Assembly: GCF_020911865.1 (NCBI RefSeq)
Contig: NZ_CP087131.1
Coordinates: 124,001-188,000, forward strand
Direction: 5' to 3'
DNA length: 64,000 nt
Source of the DNA: Chryseobacterium sp. C-71
GTDB lineage: Bacteria > Bacteroidota > Bacteroidia > Flavobacteriales > Weeksellaceae
The position numbers and the translations under genes are program-made. This document shows positions 44,860-53,052 of the stretch, piece after piece (within the stretch, counting starts at the first letter, position 1; every line of letters starts with the position of its first letter). Below the pieces are notes generated by a model that saw nothing but the letters and a program-made list of their open reading frames with translations, was not told the DNA's origin and did no database searches.

Positions 44860-45893
44860 TATTGCGGAGTTATCTCATATTGTAGGGTTGCAGAATATTC
44901 ATCGGGTTTTGCATTGATGAAATATTCATCATTGGGTTTCGTGAAATATTTGATTGTATAATCAAGATTTGCTCCTTGTGTTGAAGAGCCTTTTGCAATA
45001 ATCTGTGAAGCTGTATTAAGGAAAACTGTATTGAAAGATGAACCTGTATTTTGCGTTGTTGACAATAAATTCATCTGAACATTGCTGACAGGAATTGTTT
45101 TTCCGCTCGCTGATGTGAAATTATTTTGGATGGCTTTTACCGTTATCTGAAAATTTGTATTTGCTTTTACGGTAAGTGCATTCGGATAAGTAACGCTTTT
45201 ACCGTCTTTATAATCCTGCATACTGCTAAATTCCAAAAGACCGTTACTCGCATTTCCATTAACTTTTAAGGAAAGTTCTGTGCTTGTAGGTGGTGTTCCT
45301 GTAAGTGTGGCGATCTGAAATTGAATATTATGATCCATTTTCCCTATAATCGTATTGTTTTGATTATAAGCGGTAAACTCCATAGGAACGTTAAATGTCG
45401 TCCATGCAGGGTAGTTTCCAAGATAAGCTCCGCCAGCTACCGTGATGCTGAATTTTAGCTGCAAGCTATAGTATCCGTTTGGCTGGCTTGGTTGGTTACG
45501 CAATGGCGCATTGGATTTCGGAATTAGAAAAAATTCTGAACCTTCGGTTACAATGGTATTGGGAGGGATTCCTATTTCGGCTATCGTAGGAACGGGATTA
45601 GGATATGCCTGACCTGTCGAAGAAACAGGTTGGAAAGATATTTTATTGGCAGGGAAGGTGTATAATCCGTTGTTAGCAGTGATTGTGTTTTTTAGGCGTG
45701 CGGTCACTTTCCAGTTAGGAATGTTGAAATTTCCGTTTCCGGAAAGCATCATGGTGTATCCTTCAGGGTCTGTATTTCCCTGGTAAGAATTTATTTGAAG
45801 AAAGCCATTTACCCATGATGAATATGATATTTGAGCATGCATCTGAACGGTTGCAAAAAATATCATAATTAAAAAGCAGAACTTTCTATTCAT
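44859..45893 (-). CDS. exported two-domain fibre subunit or adhesin
   Basis: A 344-residue protein with signal peptide MNRKFCFLIMIFFATVQMHAQ and no known domain. It seems to contain two beta-rich halves, about 22-190 and about 200-344. The C-terminus ends DEYSATLQYEITPQ, an alternating strand close to the C-terminal strand of the smaller subunit gene upstream (YTTELTYTIVSQ). A longer two-domain subunit between chaperone and usher genes is the usual layout of a tip adhesin in chaperone-usher systems (inference). It overlaps the chaperone gene by 8 bases and the usher gene by 1. Confidence 0.72.
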   Translation of the reverse strand: MNRKFCFLIMIFFATVQMHAQISYSSWVNGFLQINSYQGNTDPEGYTMMLSGNGNFNIPNWKVTARLKNTITANNGLYTFPANKISFQPVSSTGQAYPNPVPTIAEIGIPPNTIVTEGSEFFLIPKSNAPLRNQPSQPNGYYSLQLKFSITVAGGAYLGNYPAWTTFNVPMEFTAYNQNNTIIGKMDHNIQFQIATLTGTPPTSTELSLKVNGNASNGLLEFSSMQDYKDGKSVTYPNALTVKANTNFQITVKAIQNNFTSASGKTIPVSNVQMNLLSTTQNTGSSFNTVFLNTASQIIAKGSSTQGANLDYTIKYFTKPNDEYFINAKPDEYSATLQYEITPQ

Positions 45894-46689
45894 AACTAAA
45901 ATTTAATTCACCCATTTCTAAATTTTCTGCATCTCCATAATCCATCAGTACAGATGCTGTGTATTTACCTTTTTCCAGAGGATTTGGAAGTGATATTTCC
46001 ATTTCTCTTTTATTTCCGGGCATTGTGTAAAATATTACAGGATCTAAAGCTATTTTCTTACCATTGCTAGTGTTTAGAATGTCGGTGGTTGCTTTACCAT
46101 CGACCCATATTTCTGCCTGATTTTCAAAATTTAAGGTCAGTGTTTTTTTTGCTGAATCAAATTTTAAATCTGTTATTTCAATTTTTTTCTTTTTTGCTTC
46201 CGGTTTTTTGTGAAATATTTTAATTCCGGAACGGATGCTTACCTTTATATTCGCTCCTTTACTGTCGACATCGTCAACGGGATTCATTTGGCTCACATAC
46301 AATAAAGCTGTGTGAGCTGATAAATTATCTTTTGCAAGAGTAGGTGAGGTGATTGTTATTTCAATATCACGTCTTTCTCCGGGTGCTAATGAAAAATAAG
46401 TGTCTTCTTTTTTAATAGTAATCCATCCGGCACAAGAAGTCGGAAGTGAATTTGCTGGATGTGTTTGGTTTTCTCCCTTCACATCATATTCCCAGTCGCC
46501 GAGACTTACCGCAAGATCAAGACTGTTTTTTGCACTTACATTGGTCACGGTTATTTTTTCGGTATTACTGATGCCGGCTCCTGATTCAAAATAAATTCTG
46601 GGTGGAGAAACTGATATTCCGGTTTGTGCTTTTGCGTTGAAGATGAATACAAAAAAGAAAAGACAGAATAGCTGAAATATATTTTTCAT
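45886..46689 (-). CDS. PapD-like periplasmic chaperone
   Basis: About 267 residues, starting at the ATG at 46689 (MKNIFQLFCLFFFVF); 11 further upstream codons would disrupt the signal peptide. The mature part has two immunoglobulin-like domains. The first has GISVSPPRIYFESGAGISNTEKITVTN, an extended N-terminal strand and SLAPGERRDIEITITSP, as in pilus chaperones. The second is ITDLKFDSAKKTLTLNFENQ and LEKGKYTASVLMDYGD. Such chaperones hold subunits by donor-strand complementation. The segment SGIKIFHKKPEAKKKK marks the hinge region. It is co-translated with the adhesin-like gene. Confidence 0.8.
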   Translation of the reverse strand: MKNIFQLFCLFFFVFIFNAKAQTGISVSPPRIYFESGAGISNTEKITVTNVSAKNSLDLAVSLGDWEYDVKGENQTHPANSLPTSCAGWITIKKEDTYFSLAPGERRDIEITITSPTLAKDNLSAHTALLYVSQMNPVDDVDSKGANIKVSIRSGIKIFHKKPEAKKKKIEITDLKFDSAKKTLTLNFENQAEIWVDGKATTDILNTSNGKKIALDPVIFYTMPGNKREMEISLPNPLEKGKYTASVLMDYGDAENLEMGELNFSYE

Positions 46690-46706
46690 GAAGAAGTATG
46701 TAATGA

Positions 46707-46742
46707 AAGAGAAGTGCTGCAAAAAACTGCAACACTTCTTTT
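46707..46742 (-). promoter_or_regulatory. intercistronic hairpin after the main fibre subunit gene
   Basis: GAAGTG-C-TGCA (46711-46721) pairs with TGCA-A-CACTTC (46728-46738) with one mismatch, and A/T pairs extend the stem outwards. In the minus-strand mRNA it begins about 24 bases after the subunit stop and ends before the chaperone start. Such stems in fimbrial operons protect the subunit message or reduce read-through. Confidence 0.6.
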
Positions 46743-46765
46743 ATTATTCAAGATTTCCAGGAATC

Positions 46766-47287
46766 TTATTGAGATACGATAGTGTAAGTCAGTTCAGTAG
46801 TATATACTGTAGGATCTTGTCCTGCGATGTAGTTGTCCAGATATTTATTCTGACCTTCGCCTTTGTATTCGATGCTGATTTTTTTATCTACACCACCATT
46901 TGAAGAGCTTACTAACATAGTTTCATTATTAGAAAGCTGAACGTTTTGGGCATATTGTGCTCCATTTACTGCATCAGAACCTGCAGTTGCTATGATTTGG
47001 ATTGTATTAGCTTCAATGCTTTTGTTACCGTTTTGTAAAGCAGAGTTACCGCTTTTTACTTTTACCTGGAAACCACCTGTACTGAAAATGTTTAAGTGAT
47101 CTGCATTCATAGAGCTCACACCGTTTGCATAATCATTTTTGGTGACGTAATTTAAGTCTACATTTTTTTGTGCGTTGTTCACTACTAGTGTCTGAATCGG
47201 TTTCAATCTTACGTTAAGTGTAACGTTTTGTGCACTGAGGGTTCCTACACCTAATATTGCTATTGATGTAATAATGAATTTTTTCAT
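46766..47287 (-). CDS. probable main fibre subunit (pilin-like)
   Basis: About 173 residues, starting at ATG 47287 (MKKFIITSIAILGVGTLSAQ), a clean signal peptide; the longer frame adds 13 residues that do not fit one. The mature protein is small and beta-rich, Asn/Ser/Gly-rich and without Cys: VTLNVRLKPIQTLVVNNAQ at the N-terminus and VYTTELTYTIVSQ at the C-terminus. The terminal alternating strand and the size resemble spore-coat-U/DUF4402-type pilins used in chaperone-usher systems. It has its own promoter and a following hairpin, which suits a highly expressed subunit. Confidence 0.75.
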   Translation of the reverse strand: MKKFIITSIAILGVGTLSAQNVTLNVRLKPIQTLVVNNAQKNVDLNYVTKNDYANGVSSMNADHLNIFSTGGFQVKVKSGNSALQNGNKSIEANTIQIIATAGSDAVNGAQYAQNVQLSNNETMLVSSSNGGVDKKISIEYKGEGQNKYLDNYIAGQDPTVYTTELTYTIVSQ

Positions 47288-47587
47288 TAAAGTTGTTGTT
47301 ATATTGTTTCTAAGTTTCGATTGCAAAAGTATGACGACTGAGAGGAATACAGATTGTGAAAAATGACTTATTTTTTGTGAAAATTGACAAATAAATACTA
47401 AAACTTGTTTTTCTTTGCGTTTTTATAAATTTAAACATAATATTATATGATTAAATATAATTTATGTTTTGATTTGATTAAATGTAAAATAAAATAATGT
47501 TTTTAATATTATGTAATTGAATTAATAATTTTAAAATTAAGTTATTGTTATTTATCGCATAGCGGAAATTAATATAATTTTAATTTG
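47288..47587. other. non-coding gap inside the fibre operon
   Basis: 300 AT-rich bases between the two subunit genes. Apart from the -7 box at 47324-47331 I see nothing specific. Confidence 0.5.
47324..47331 (-). promoter_or_regulatory. -7 box of the main subunit gene
   Basis: On the minus strand TACTTTTG matches TAnnTTTG exactly and lies 37 bases from the chosen ATG. No clean -33 TTTG is seen 19 bases further up. Confidence 0.5.
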
Positions 47588-48040
47588 CTATTGTGTAATG
47601 ATCAGATAAACAAGCATTCTATTAGGTTCAGATGGAAAGCATTTGTTAAGGATTTCTCTTTGATTATGAGAAAGATGTGATGTAGGGATTTTTTGATCTA
47701 TTGTGGAAGAGGTTTTTGAATAGACAAGCTTTGAATTAAATGAACAGTCGTCTTTATTCTCAGTATATTTAATGTCAGCAATGTTTGTTTGTGATGATTG
47801 TTTTGCGTTAATCAATTTGATCTGGTACCCGTATAGATTAGATGCAGTCAATTCATTTCTATAATTTGCACTGTTGGAAGTTTGGGAGTAATCTCTACTT
47901 TTTGAATCTTCTGCAGTTGTAATCGACAGAACCTGAGAAGGAAAAATTCTGATATTGATTCGAATTTGCTCTGCCGTCTGGGCTGATAAAACTGCTGAAA
48001 GTCCCAAAAGACATAAAAACAAGATACATTTAACGTACAT
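47588..48040 (-). CDS. small exported subunit-like protein
   Basis: A 150-residue protein with signal peptide MYVKCILFLCLLGLSAVLSAQ. Its mature start, IRINIRIFPSQVLSITTAEDSK, parallels that of the main subunit (VTLNVRLKPIQTLVV). Its end, RMLVYLIITQ, is again an alternating hydrophobic strand closing in TQ/SQ. Two Cys (about residues 99 and 134) may form a disulfide. It is likely a minor, initiator or anchor subunit of the same fibre (inference from these parallels and gene position). It is the first gene of the minus-strand cluster. Confidence 0.65.
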   Translation of the reverse strand: MYVKCILFLCLLGLSAVLSAQTAEQIRINIRIFPSQVLSITTAEDSKSRDYSQTSNSANYRNELTASNLYGYQIKLINAKQSSQTNIADIKYTENKDDCSFNSKLVYSKTSSTIDQKIPTSHLSHNQREILNKCFPSEPNRMLVYLIITQ

Positions 48041-48403
48041 ATTAATAAGATGAACCGGTTTGGTAACATAAATATAGTGATTTATGTTAAAGCTTGTTTA
48101 ATTTTCTTCAATAATATTTTATAGCAGTTAATTTGATCATGTTTTTAGTGTTTTCCGTTAGTAATTCATAATTTCTACAAAGTCTTCTCTCATTATCAAA
48201 ACAAAAAAATTTCTCTCAATAATCCATTTTTTATGTAAGGTTAAATTACTTTAGCCGGAATCAAAAGATACCGTAACGTTTTCGTTAGCAATTAAAGCAG
48301 TTTTACTATCGTTAAAAATGGTAACACAATAGAGATGATTTAATACAAAATACCATCAATAAAAATTGCCCGTCTGCAACATCTTTATTAATATTGTGTT
48401 CAT
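48041..48403. other. divergent promoter region
   Basis: 363 bases between the fibre operon (minus) and the fructan regulator (plus). On the minus strand TATATTTA near 48071 is close to a -7 box. CCGTAACGTTTTCGTTAGC at 48271-48289 is a near-palindrome resembling the GTwACATTTTT repeats found upstream of the sugar porter gene. No gene. Confidence 0.45.
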
Positions 48404-51175
48404 ATGACAACAATAAAATTTTTGAAAGTTTTCGGTTTTCTAAAGGCTTATAGAATGTTATTTCTTCTGTTTTTCCTTGTTTTTTTTTCTTGTGAAAAAT
48501 CTCAGAAAACGTCAGACAAAATTACTATCGGATTTTCTCAAGGCTTGGGAAATCATCCGTGGAGGCTGGCAATGAACCATTCTATGGAGATCCAGGCATC
48601 ACTTCATTCCGAAGTGGAGCTCAATATCCAGAAAGCAGAAAGTTCTGTTAATAAGCAGGTTCAGGATATACAAAAAATGATTGATCGTAAGGTTGATGTG
48701 ATAATCATTTCACCAATTGATCCTGAATCCTTAGTTCCTGTGGTGGAAAAAGCGGCTGCCAAAAAAATTCCGGTTATTTTGCTCGACAGGAAGATCAACT
48801 CAGAAAAATATACAACTTATATTGGCGCAGATAACGTGGAGATTGGTAAAGAAGCGGCCAATTATATTCTTTCAGATTCTAAAAATTATAAAAAAGTAAT
48901 CGAAATAAGAGGCGATGACCAATCTTCCCCAACCATAGAAAGAAGTCTCGGCTTTCAGGAAATCATCAGAAATAATCCCAATATAGATCTCATCAAAACA
49001 TTTAAAGGTCTTCCAGTTGACGCTTTCAGGAAAACGCTGGATTCATTGGGAAATCAAAGTCTGTATGTTTTTGCTTTTAATGATGAGCTTGCTGCCAATG
49101 CGTGGCAGGTTGCACGAAATACAGGTTTGGAAAACCAAATAAAATTTATCGGAGTTGATGGATTGAATACAAAAGACGGCGGAATCCAGATGGTTCTGGA
49201 TGGAAAGCTTAACGCCACTTTATTGTATCCGACAGGTGGAGCAGAAGCCATCGAGACTGCGATTAAGATTCATAACGGTGCTGTCGTTCCTAAACGTATC
49301 AAGCTCAGCACAACGATCATTGACCGGATGAATGCGGAAATTATGCGCAATCAGTTTGATAAAATCATCGAACAGCAAGGCGTTATAGAAAATCAGGTAC
49401 AGGCGGTTAAAAAGCAGATTGAGCTTTATTCTTCGCAAAAAGAATTATTCCGATGGTCTATTATATTATTGATATTGATGTTTTGCCTGGTTGCCTATTC
49501 TATTTACCTTATTTATGCGATCAAGATAAAAAATAAGCAACTTACGCTTACCAATGAGAGAATTACTATTCAAAGAAACCAAATCGAAACCATTGCCAAT
49601 GAGTTGAAAGACAGTAATGAAGCGAGGGTTAATTTTTTCACGGGATTGTCTCATGAATTTAAAACACCCATCACGCTTATTCTCAGTTCATTAGAATCTT
49701 TGATGGAATCTGGCAAAACCAAAGGTACAAAACCATCCTATGAGTTGGAACTGATCAATAAAAATTCCAACAGATTATTGCGGTTGGTAGATAACTTGCT
49801 GGATTTTAGAAAAATAGAAAATCAAACTTTTAATCTTAGAGTTTCCAAGACAAATATTTACGATTTTACGTATGCTATTTTTCGTGATTTTGAAAATGAA
49901 GCTAAGAAAAGAAATATCAAATTCGAAATTCATTCTCAAAATAAAAACCTTGAGCTCTACATCGACAGAAACCTGATGGATAAAGTCTATTTCAACCTTT
50001 TGTCCAATGCTTTCAAATTTACGCCGGACAATGGAAAGATTGAAATCACGGTTCAGGAAAAAGGAAATCAGGCGGTCATCAGCTTCAAAGATAATGGAAT
50101 CGGAATTCCCGAAAAAGAGATCAGCAATGTTTTTGAAGCTTATTTCAAAGGCTCCAATAACAGAAAAAACAGTTCAGGAATCGGGTTGCATCTTAGCAGA
50201 CAGTTTATTGAGCTTCATCTTGGGAAGATAGAAGTGAACTCTTTTCAGGGAACGGAGTTTGTCATCAGTCTCTATAAGGGAAACAAGCATTTCAACGAAG
50301 ACCAAATGATTAAAGAACCCAGTCTCGCAGATGCCGAAAGTCTTGTAACAGAAGCCGTTTTCGCAGGAGTGGAAGAAGATTCGATTACCCAAAATCAGGA
50401 ATCTCAAGGCGAACGTTATTCACTTCTTTTGGTGGAGGATAATTCAGATTTGTCCTTCTTTTTGAGCAAAAAGCTTCAGAATGAGTTTGAGGTGATGGTT
50501 TCCGACGGTACAGATGCGATTGATAAGGCTTTAAACGAAATTCCTGATATTATCATCTGTGATGTCAATCTTCCGGACAAAAACGGTTTTGAAATCTGTG
50601 AAATTCTAAAAAACGACCTTCGTACATCACATATTCCTGTTATTCTCCTGACAGCTTTGGACAATAAAGAATCTTACCTGCAAGGGCTGAAATCCGGCGT
50701 GGATCTTTATCTTACAAAACCTTTCAGTTACCCAATTCTGATACAGTCGTTGCGTGCACTGCTTTACAACCGCGAAAAACTACGTTATTACTATACGAAT
50801 AATATCGGCAGAATAGTGGACAGCAAGTCGTTTGGAAGCATAGAACAGACCTTTGTGAACAATCTCAACCAACTCATCAAAACCAATATCGACAACCCCG
50901 ATTTTTCAGTCGAAAATCTTGCGGACTTGCTCAATATTTCCAGAATTCAGCTGTACAGAAAAATAAAAGCAATGTTTGATGTGAACGTGAGCGATTATAT
51001 CAACAATTTCCGTCTGGAACAGGCCAAATCGATGCTTCAAAATCCTGAACTGACGATTTCTGAGATTGCATACAAGACCGGTTTTTCTTCCCCGAATTAT
51101 TTCTCCACCGTTTTTAAAAATAAGTTTGGCGTATCGCCGAATGCTTTTAGAAAGTCCGCAGGAAAGAAGGAGTGA
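48404..51175 (+). CDS. hybrid two-component regulator with sugar-binding-protein-like sensor
   Basis: A 923-residue single-chain sensor-regulator. After an N-terminal hydrophobic segment, residues about 38-310 are a type I periplasmic sugar-binding protein (ITIGFSQGLGNHPWRLAMN, IISPIDPESLVPVVEKAAAKKIPVILLDR). A helix crosses the membrane near 350-373. Next come HisKA with phospho-acceptor His in LSHEFKTP (about 414), HATPase (SSGIGLHLSRQ), REC with the Asp in CDVNLPDKNG (about 722), and an AraC DNA-binding domain (about 830-920). This is the architecture of Bacteroides BT1754, a fructose sensor controlling fructan use. The downstream GH32 and fructokinase genes fit the same signal. Confidence 0.93.
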   Translation: MTTIKFLKVFGFLKAYRMLFLLFFLVFFSCEKSQKTSDKITIGFSQGLGNHPWRLAMNHSMEIQASLHSEVELNIQKAESSVNKQVQDIQKMIDRKVDVIIISPIDPESLVPVVEKAAAKKIPVILLDRKINSEKYTTYIGADNVEIGKEAANYILSDSKNYKKVIEIRGDDQSSPTIERSLGFQEIIRNNPNIDLIKTFKGLPVDAFRKTLDSLGNQSLYVFAFNDELAANAWQVARNTGLENQIKFIGVDGLNTKDGGIQMVLDGKLNATLLYPTGGAEAIETAIKIHNGAVVPKRIKLSTTIIDRMNAEIMRNQFDKIIEQQGVIENQVQAVKKQIELYSSQKELFRWSIILLILMFCLVAYSIYLIYAIKIKNKQLTLTNERITIQRNQIETIANELKDSNEARVNFFTGLSHEFKTPITLILSSLESLMESGKTKGTKPSYELELINKNSNRLLRLVDNLLDFRKIENQTFNLRVSKTNIYDFTYAIFRDFENEAKKRNIKFEIHSQNKNLELYIDRNLMDKVYFNLLSNAFKFTPDNGKIEITVQEKGNQAVISFKDNGIGIPEKEISNVFEAYFKGSNNRKNSSGIGLHLSRQFIELHLGKIEVNSFQGTEFVISLYKGNKHFNEDQMIKEPSLADAESLVTEAVFAGVEEDSITQNQESQGERYSLLLVEDNSDLSFFLSKKLQNEFEVMVSDGTDAIDKALNEIPDIIICDVNLPDKNGFEICEILKNDLRTSHIPVILLTALDNKESYLQGLKSGVDLYLTKPFSYPILIQSLRALLYNREKLRYYYTNNIGRIVDSKSFGSIEQTFVNNLNQLIKTNIDNPDFSVENLADLLNISRIQLYRKIKAMFDVNVSDYINNFRLEQAKSMLQNPELTISEIAYKTGFSSPNYFSTVFKNKFGVSPNAFRKSAGKKE

Positions 51176-51248
51176 TAAAGAAGTAGGAAATCAAATTACA
51201 GTATATTTAAAATTAATATTCTGATATCTAATATTTTTACAATATTCA

Positions 51249-51277
51249 GCAGCAGCAAATCAAACTGCTGCTTTTTT
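51249..51277 (+). terminator. terminator of the hybrid regulator gene
   Basis: 7-bp stem GCAGCAG / CTGCTGC with a 9-base loop, followed by six T. Confidence 0.75.
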
Positions 51278-51444
51278 ATTATACTTTCTCAACAACGCAT
51301 CTTCATTCGCACGAACAAACAGCTTTCTGAATTATTTATAGTTTCTAAAAATTCCTGACTTAAAACCACACACCTTGACCCGTTTTTCGGTTAAAATTTT
51401 AATAACATTAATTGTTCCTAAACCGTAAAAACAGCAAAACGCAC

Positions 51445-51476
51445 GTAACATTTTTATAAAACAATGTTACATTTTT
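51445..51476 (+). promoter_or_regulatory. candidate operator: paired direct repeats
   Basis: GTAACATTTTT (51445-51455) and GTTACATTTTT (51466-51476) differ at one base and are spaced exactly 21 bases, two helical turns. AraC-type output domains bind direct repeats. The inner GTAACAT/ATGTTAC also forms a 7-bp inverted pair. Confidence 0.45.
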
Positions 51477-51647
51477 GAAACCTGATTAAACTTTAATGAA
51501 ATTATTTTTAAATAAATTATTGGTTTTCAGTTGATTGTAATTAATTAACAAATAATTAACCTTGCTGAAATATTTAGTTACAAAATTAAACCTTCGGATT
51601 GCCGCCCCGGGATATATTAGCCACAAACAAATAAATATTTTTAACAG

Positions 51648-52958
51648 ATGAATAAAATTCTTATGTGGTCTATTACGGCAGCTTTGGCAGGATTTCTTTT
51701 CGGATTTGATGTTGTAGTGATTTCCGGAGCAGACAAAAAATTGCAGACGCTCTGGAACAGCTCAGATGCATTTCACGGAGCAGTCGTAATGGGAATGGCA
51801 TTGTGGGGCACAGTGATAGGCGCCATTTTTGGCGGAATCCCGACCAATAAATTAGGACGTAAAAAAACACTCTTGATTATTGGTGTTTTATATGCATTTT
51901 CTGCAATAGGAACTGCACTTTCCAATGATCCTTATCTGTTTGCATTTTTCAGGTTTATGGGTGGTTTGGGCGTTGGTGCTTCTACAATTGCTGCACCGGC
52001 TTATATTTCAGAGATTGCACCTGCAAAAGACCGTGGCAGAATGGTTTCCCTGTATCAGTTTAATATTGTTCTGGGGATTCTGATTGCATTTTTATCAAAT
52101 TATTTATTAAGCGGTATCGGCGATAACGATTGGAGATGGATGCTTGGTGTACAGGCAATTCCAGCTGCTATTTATACATTATGTGTTCTCACCATTCCTG
52201 AAAGTCCAAGATGGCTGGTTTCCCACTCCAGAATAGAAGAAGCGAAAAAAGTGATGAAAATCCTAAGTCCGGATCAGGATTCTGACACCTTGATCACCCA
52301 GATGGAAGATGACCATGCCGAATCGCCAAAGGAAAATATCTTTATGAAAAAATACCGTTTTCCGCTGATGTTGGCTTTTTTAGTAGCCTTTTTTAATCAG
52401 ATGTCGGGGATTAACGCATTCCTGTATTATGCACCAAGAATTTTTGGTGAAGCAGGTTTGGGTGAGAAAACAGCACTTCTCAGCAGTATCGGAATTGGTG
52501 TTGTGAATATGGTTTTTACTTTGGTTGGGGTCAACCTCATTGATAAAGTAGGGAGAAGAACACTCATGTATTTGGGTTCCGTAGGGTATATCATTTCTCT
52601 GGGATTGGTTTCTATGGCGTTTTATTTCCATTGGTCAGGATTGGCGATTCCAATTTTCCTGTTCCTCTTCATTGCTTCTCATGCTATTGGTCAGGGAACA
52701 GTGATTTGGGTGTTCATTTCAGAGATTTTTCCGAACCATCTTAGAGCATCGGGACAGGCTTTCGGAAGTTCTACACACTGGCTTCTGGCAGCGATCATTC
52801 CATCACTGATTCCTACATTATTTTCCACGATAGGAGCAGGGACCGTCTTTTTAGTCTTTACCGTTGCAATGGTATTCCAATTATTATTCGTGATGTTTAT
52901 GATGCCGGAAACCAAAGGGATATCGCTGGAAAAATTAAGCAAAACACTGACGAAATAG
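51648..52958 (+). CDS. sugar porter (MFS), probable fructose transporter
   Basis: A 436-residue, 12-helix MFS sugar-porter family protein. Its signatures are GFLFGFDVVVISGADKKL in helix 1, NKLGRKKTLLI after helix 2, RFMGGLGVGASTIAAPAYISEIAPAKDRGRMVS around residues 106-138, PESPRWLV at the end of the first half, and PETKGISLEKL at the C-terminus. It probably carries fructose released by the GH32 enzymes across the inner membrane. It is the first gene after the regulator and runs in the same direction as the SusCD genes. Confidence 0.9.
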   Translation: MNKILMWSITAALAGFLFGFDVVVISGADKKLQTLWNSSDAFHGAVVMGMALWGTVIGAIFGGIPTNKLGRKKTLLIIGVLYAFSAIGTALSNDPYLFAFFRFMGGLGVGASTIAAPAYISEIAPAKDRGRMVSLYQFNIVLGILIAFLSNYLLSGIGDNDWRWMLGVQAIPAAIYTLCVLTIPESPRWLVSHSRIEEAKKVMKILSPDQDSDTLITQMEDDHAESPKENIFMKKYRFPLMLAFLVAFFNQMSGINAFLYYAPRIFGEAGLGEKTALLSSIGIGVVNMVFTLVGVNLIDKVGRRTLMYLGSVGYIISLGLVSMAFYFHWSGLAIPIFLFLFIASHAIGQGTVIWVFISEIFPNHLRASGQAFGSSTHWLLAAIIPSLIPTLFSTIGAGTVFLVFTVAMVFQLLFVMFMMPETKGISLEKLSKTLTK

Positions 52959-53052
52959 ATTTAAAAAATCAATGTAATCATCAGAAAGAATACCTATATA
53001 AATTGAATAAGTGTTTTTTAAATAATTCAAAATTTCCTATTAAATAATCATA

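Larger units (their letters stand above)
51176..51647. other. regulatory gap before the fructan operon
   Basis: 472 bases without a gene. They contain the regulator's terminator (51249-51277) and, at 51445-51476, two direct repeats of GTwACATTTTT spaced 21 bases apart. The fructan operon promoter must lie between there and 51647. Confidence 0.6.
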
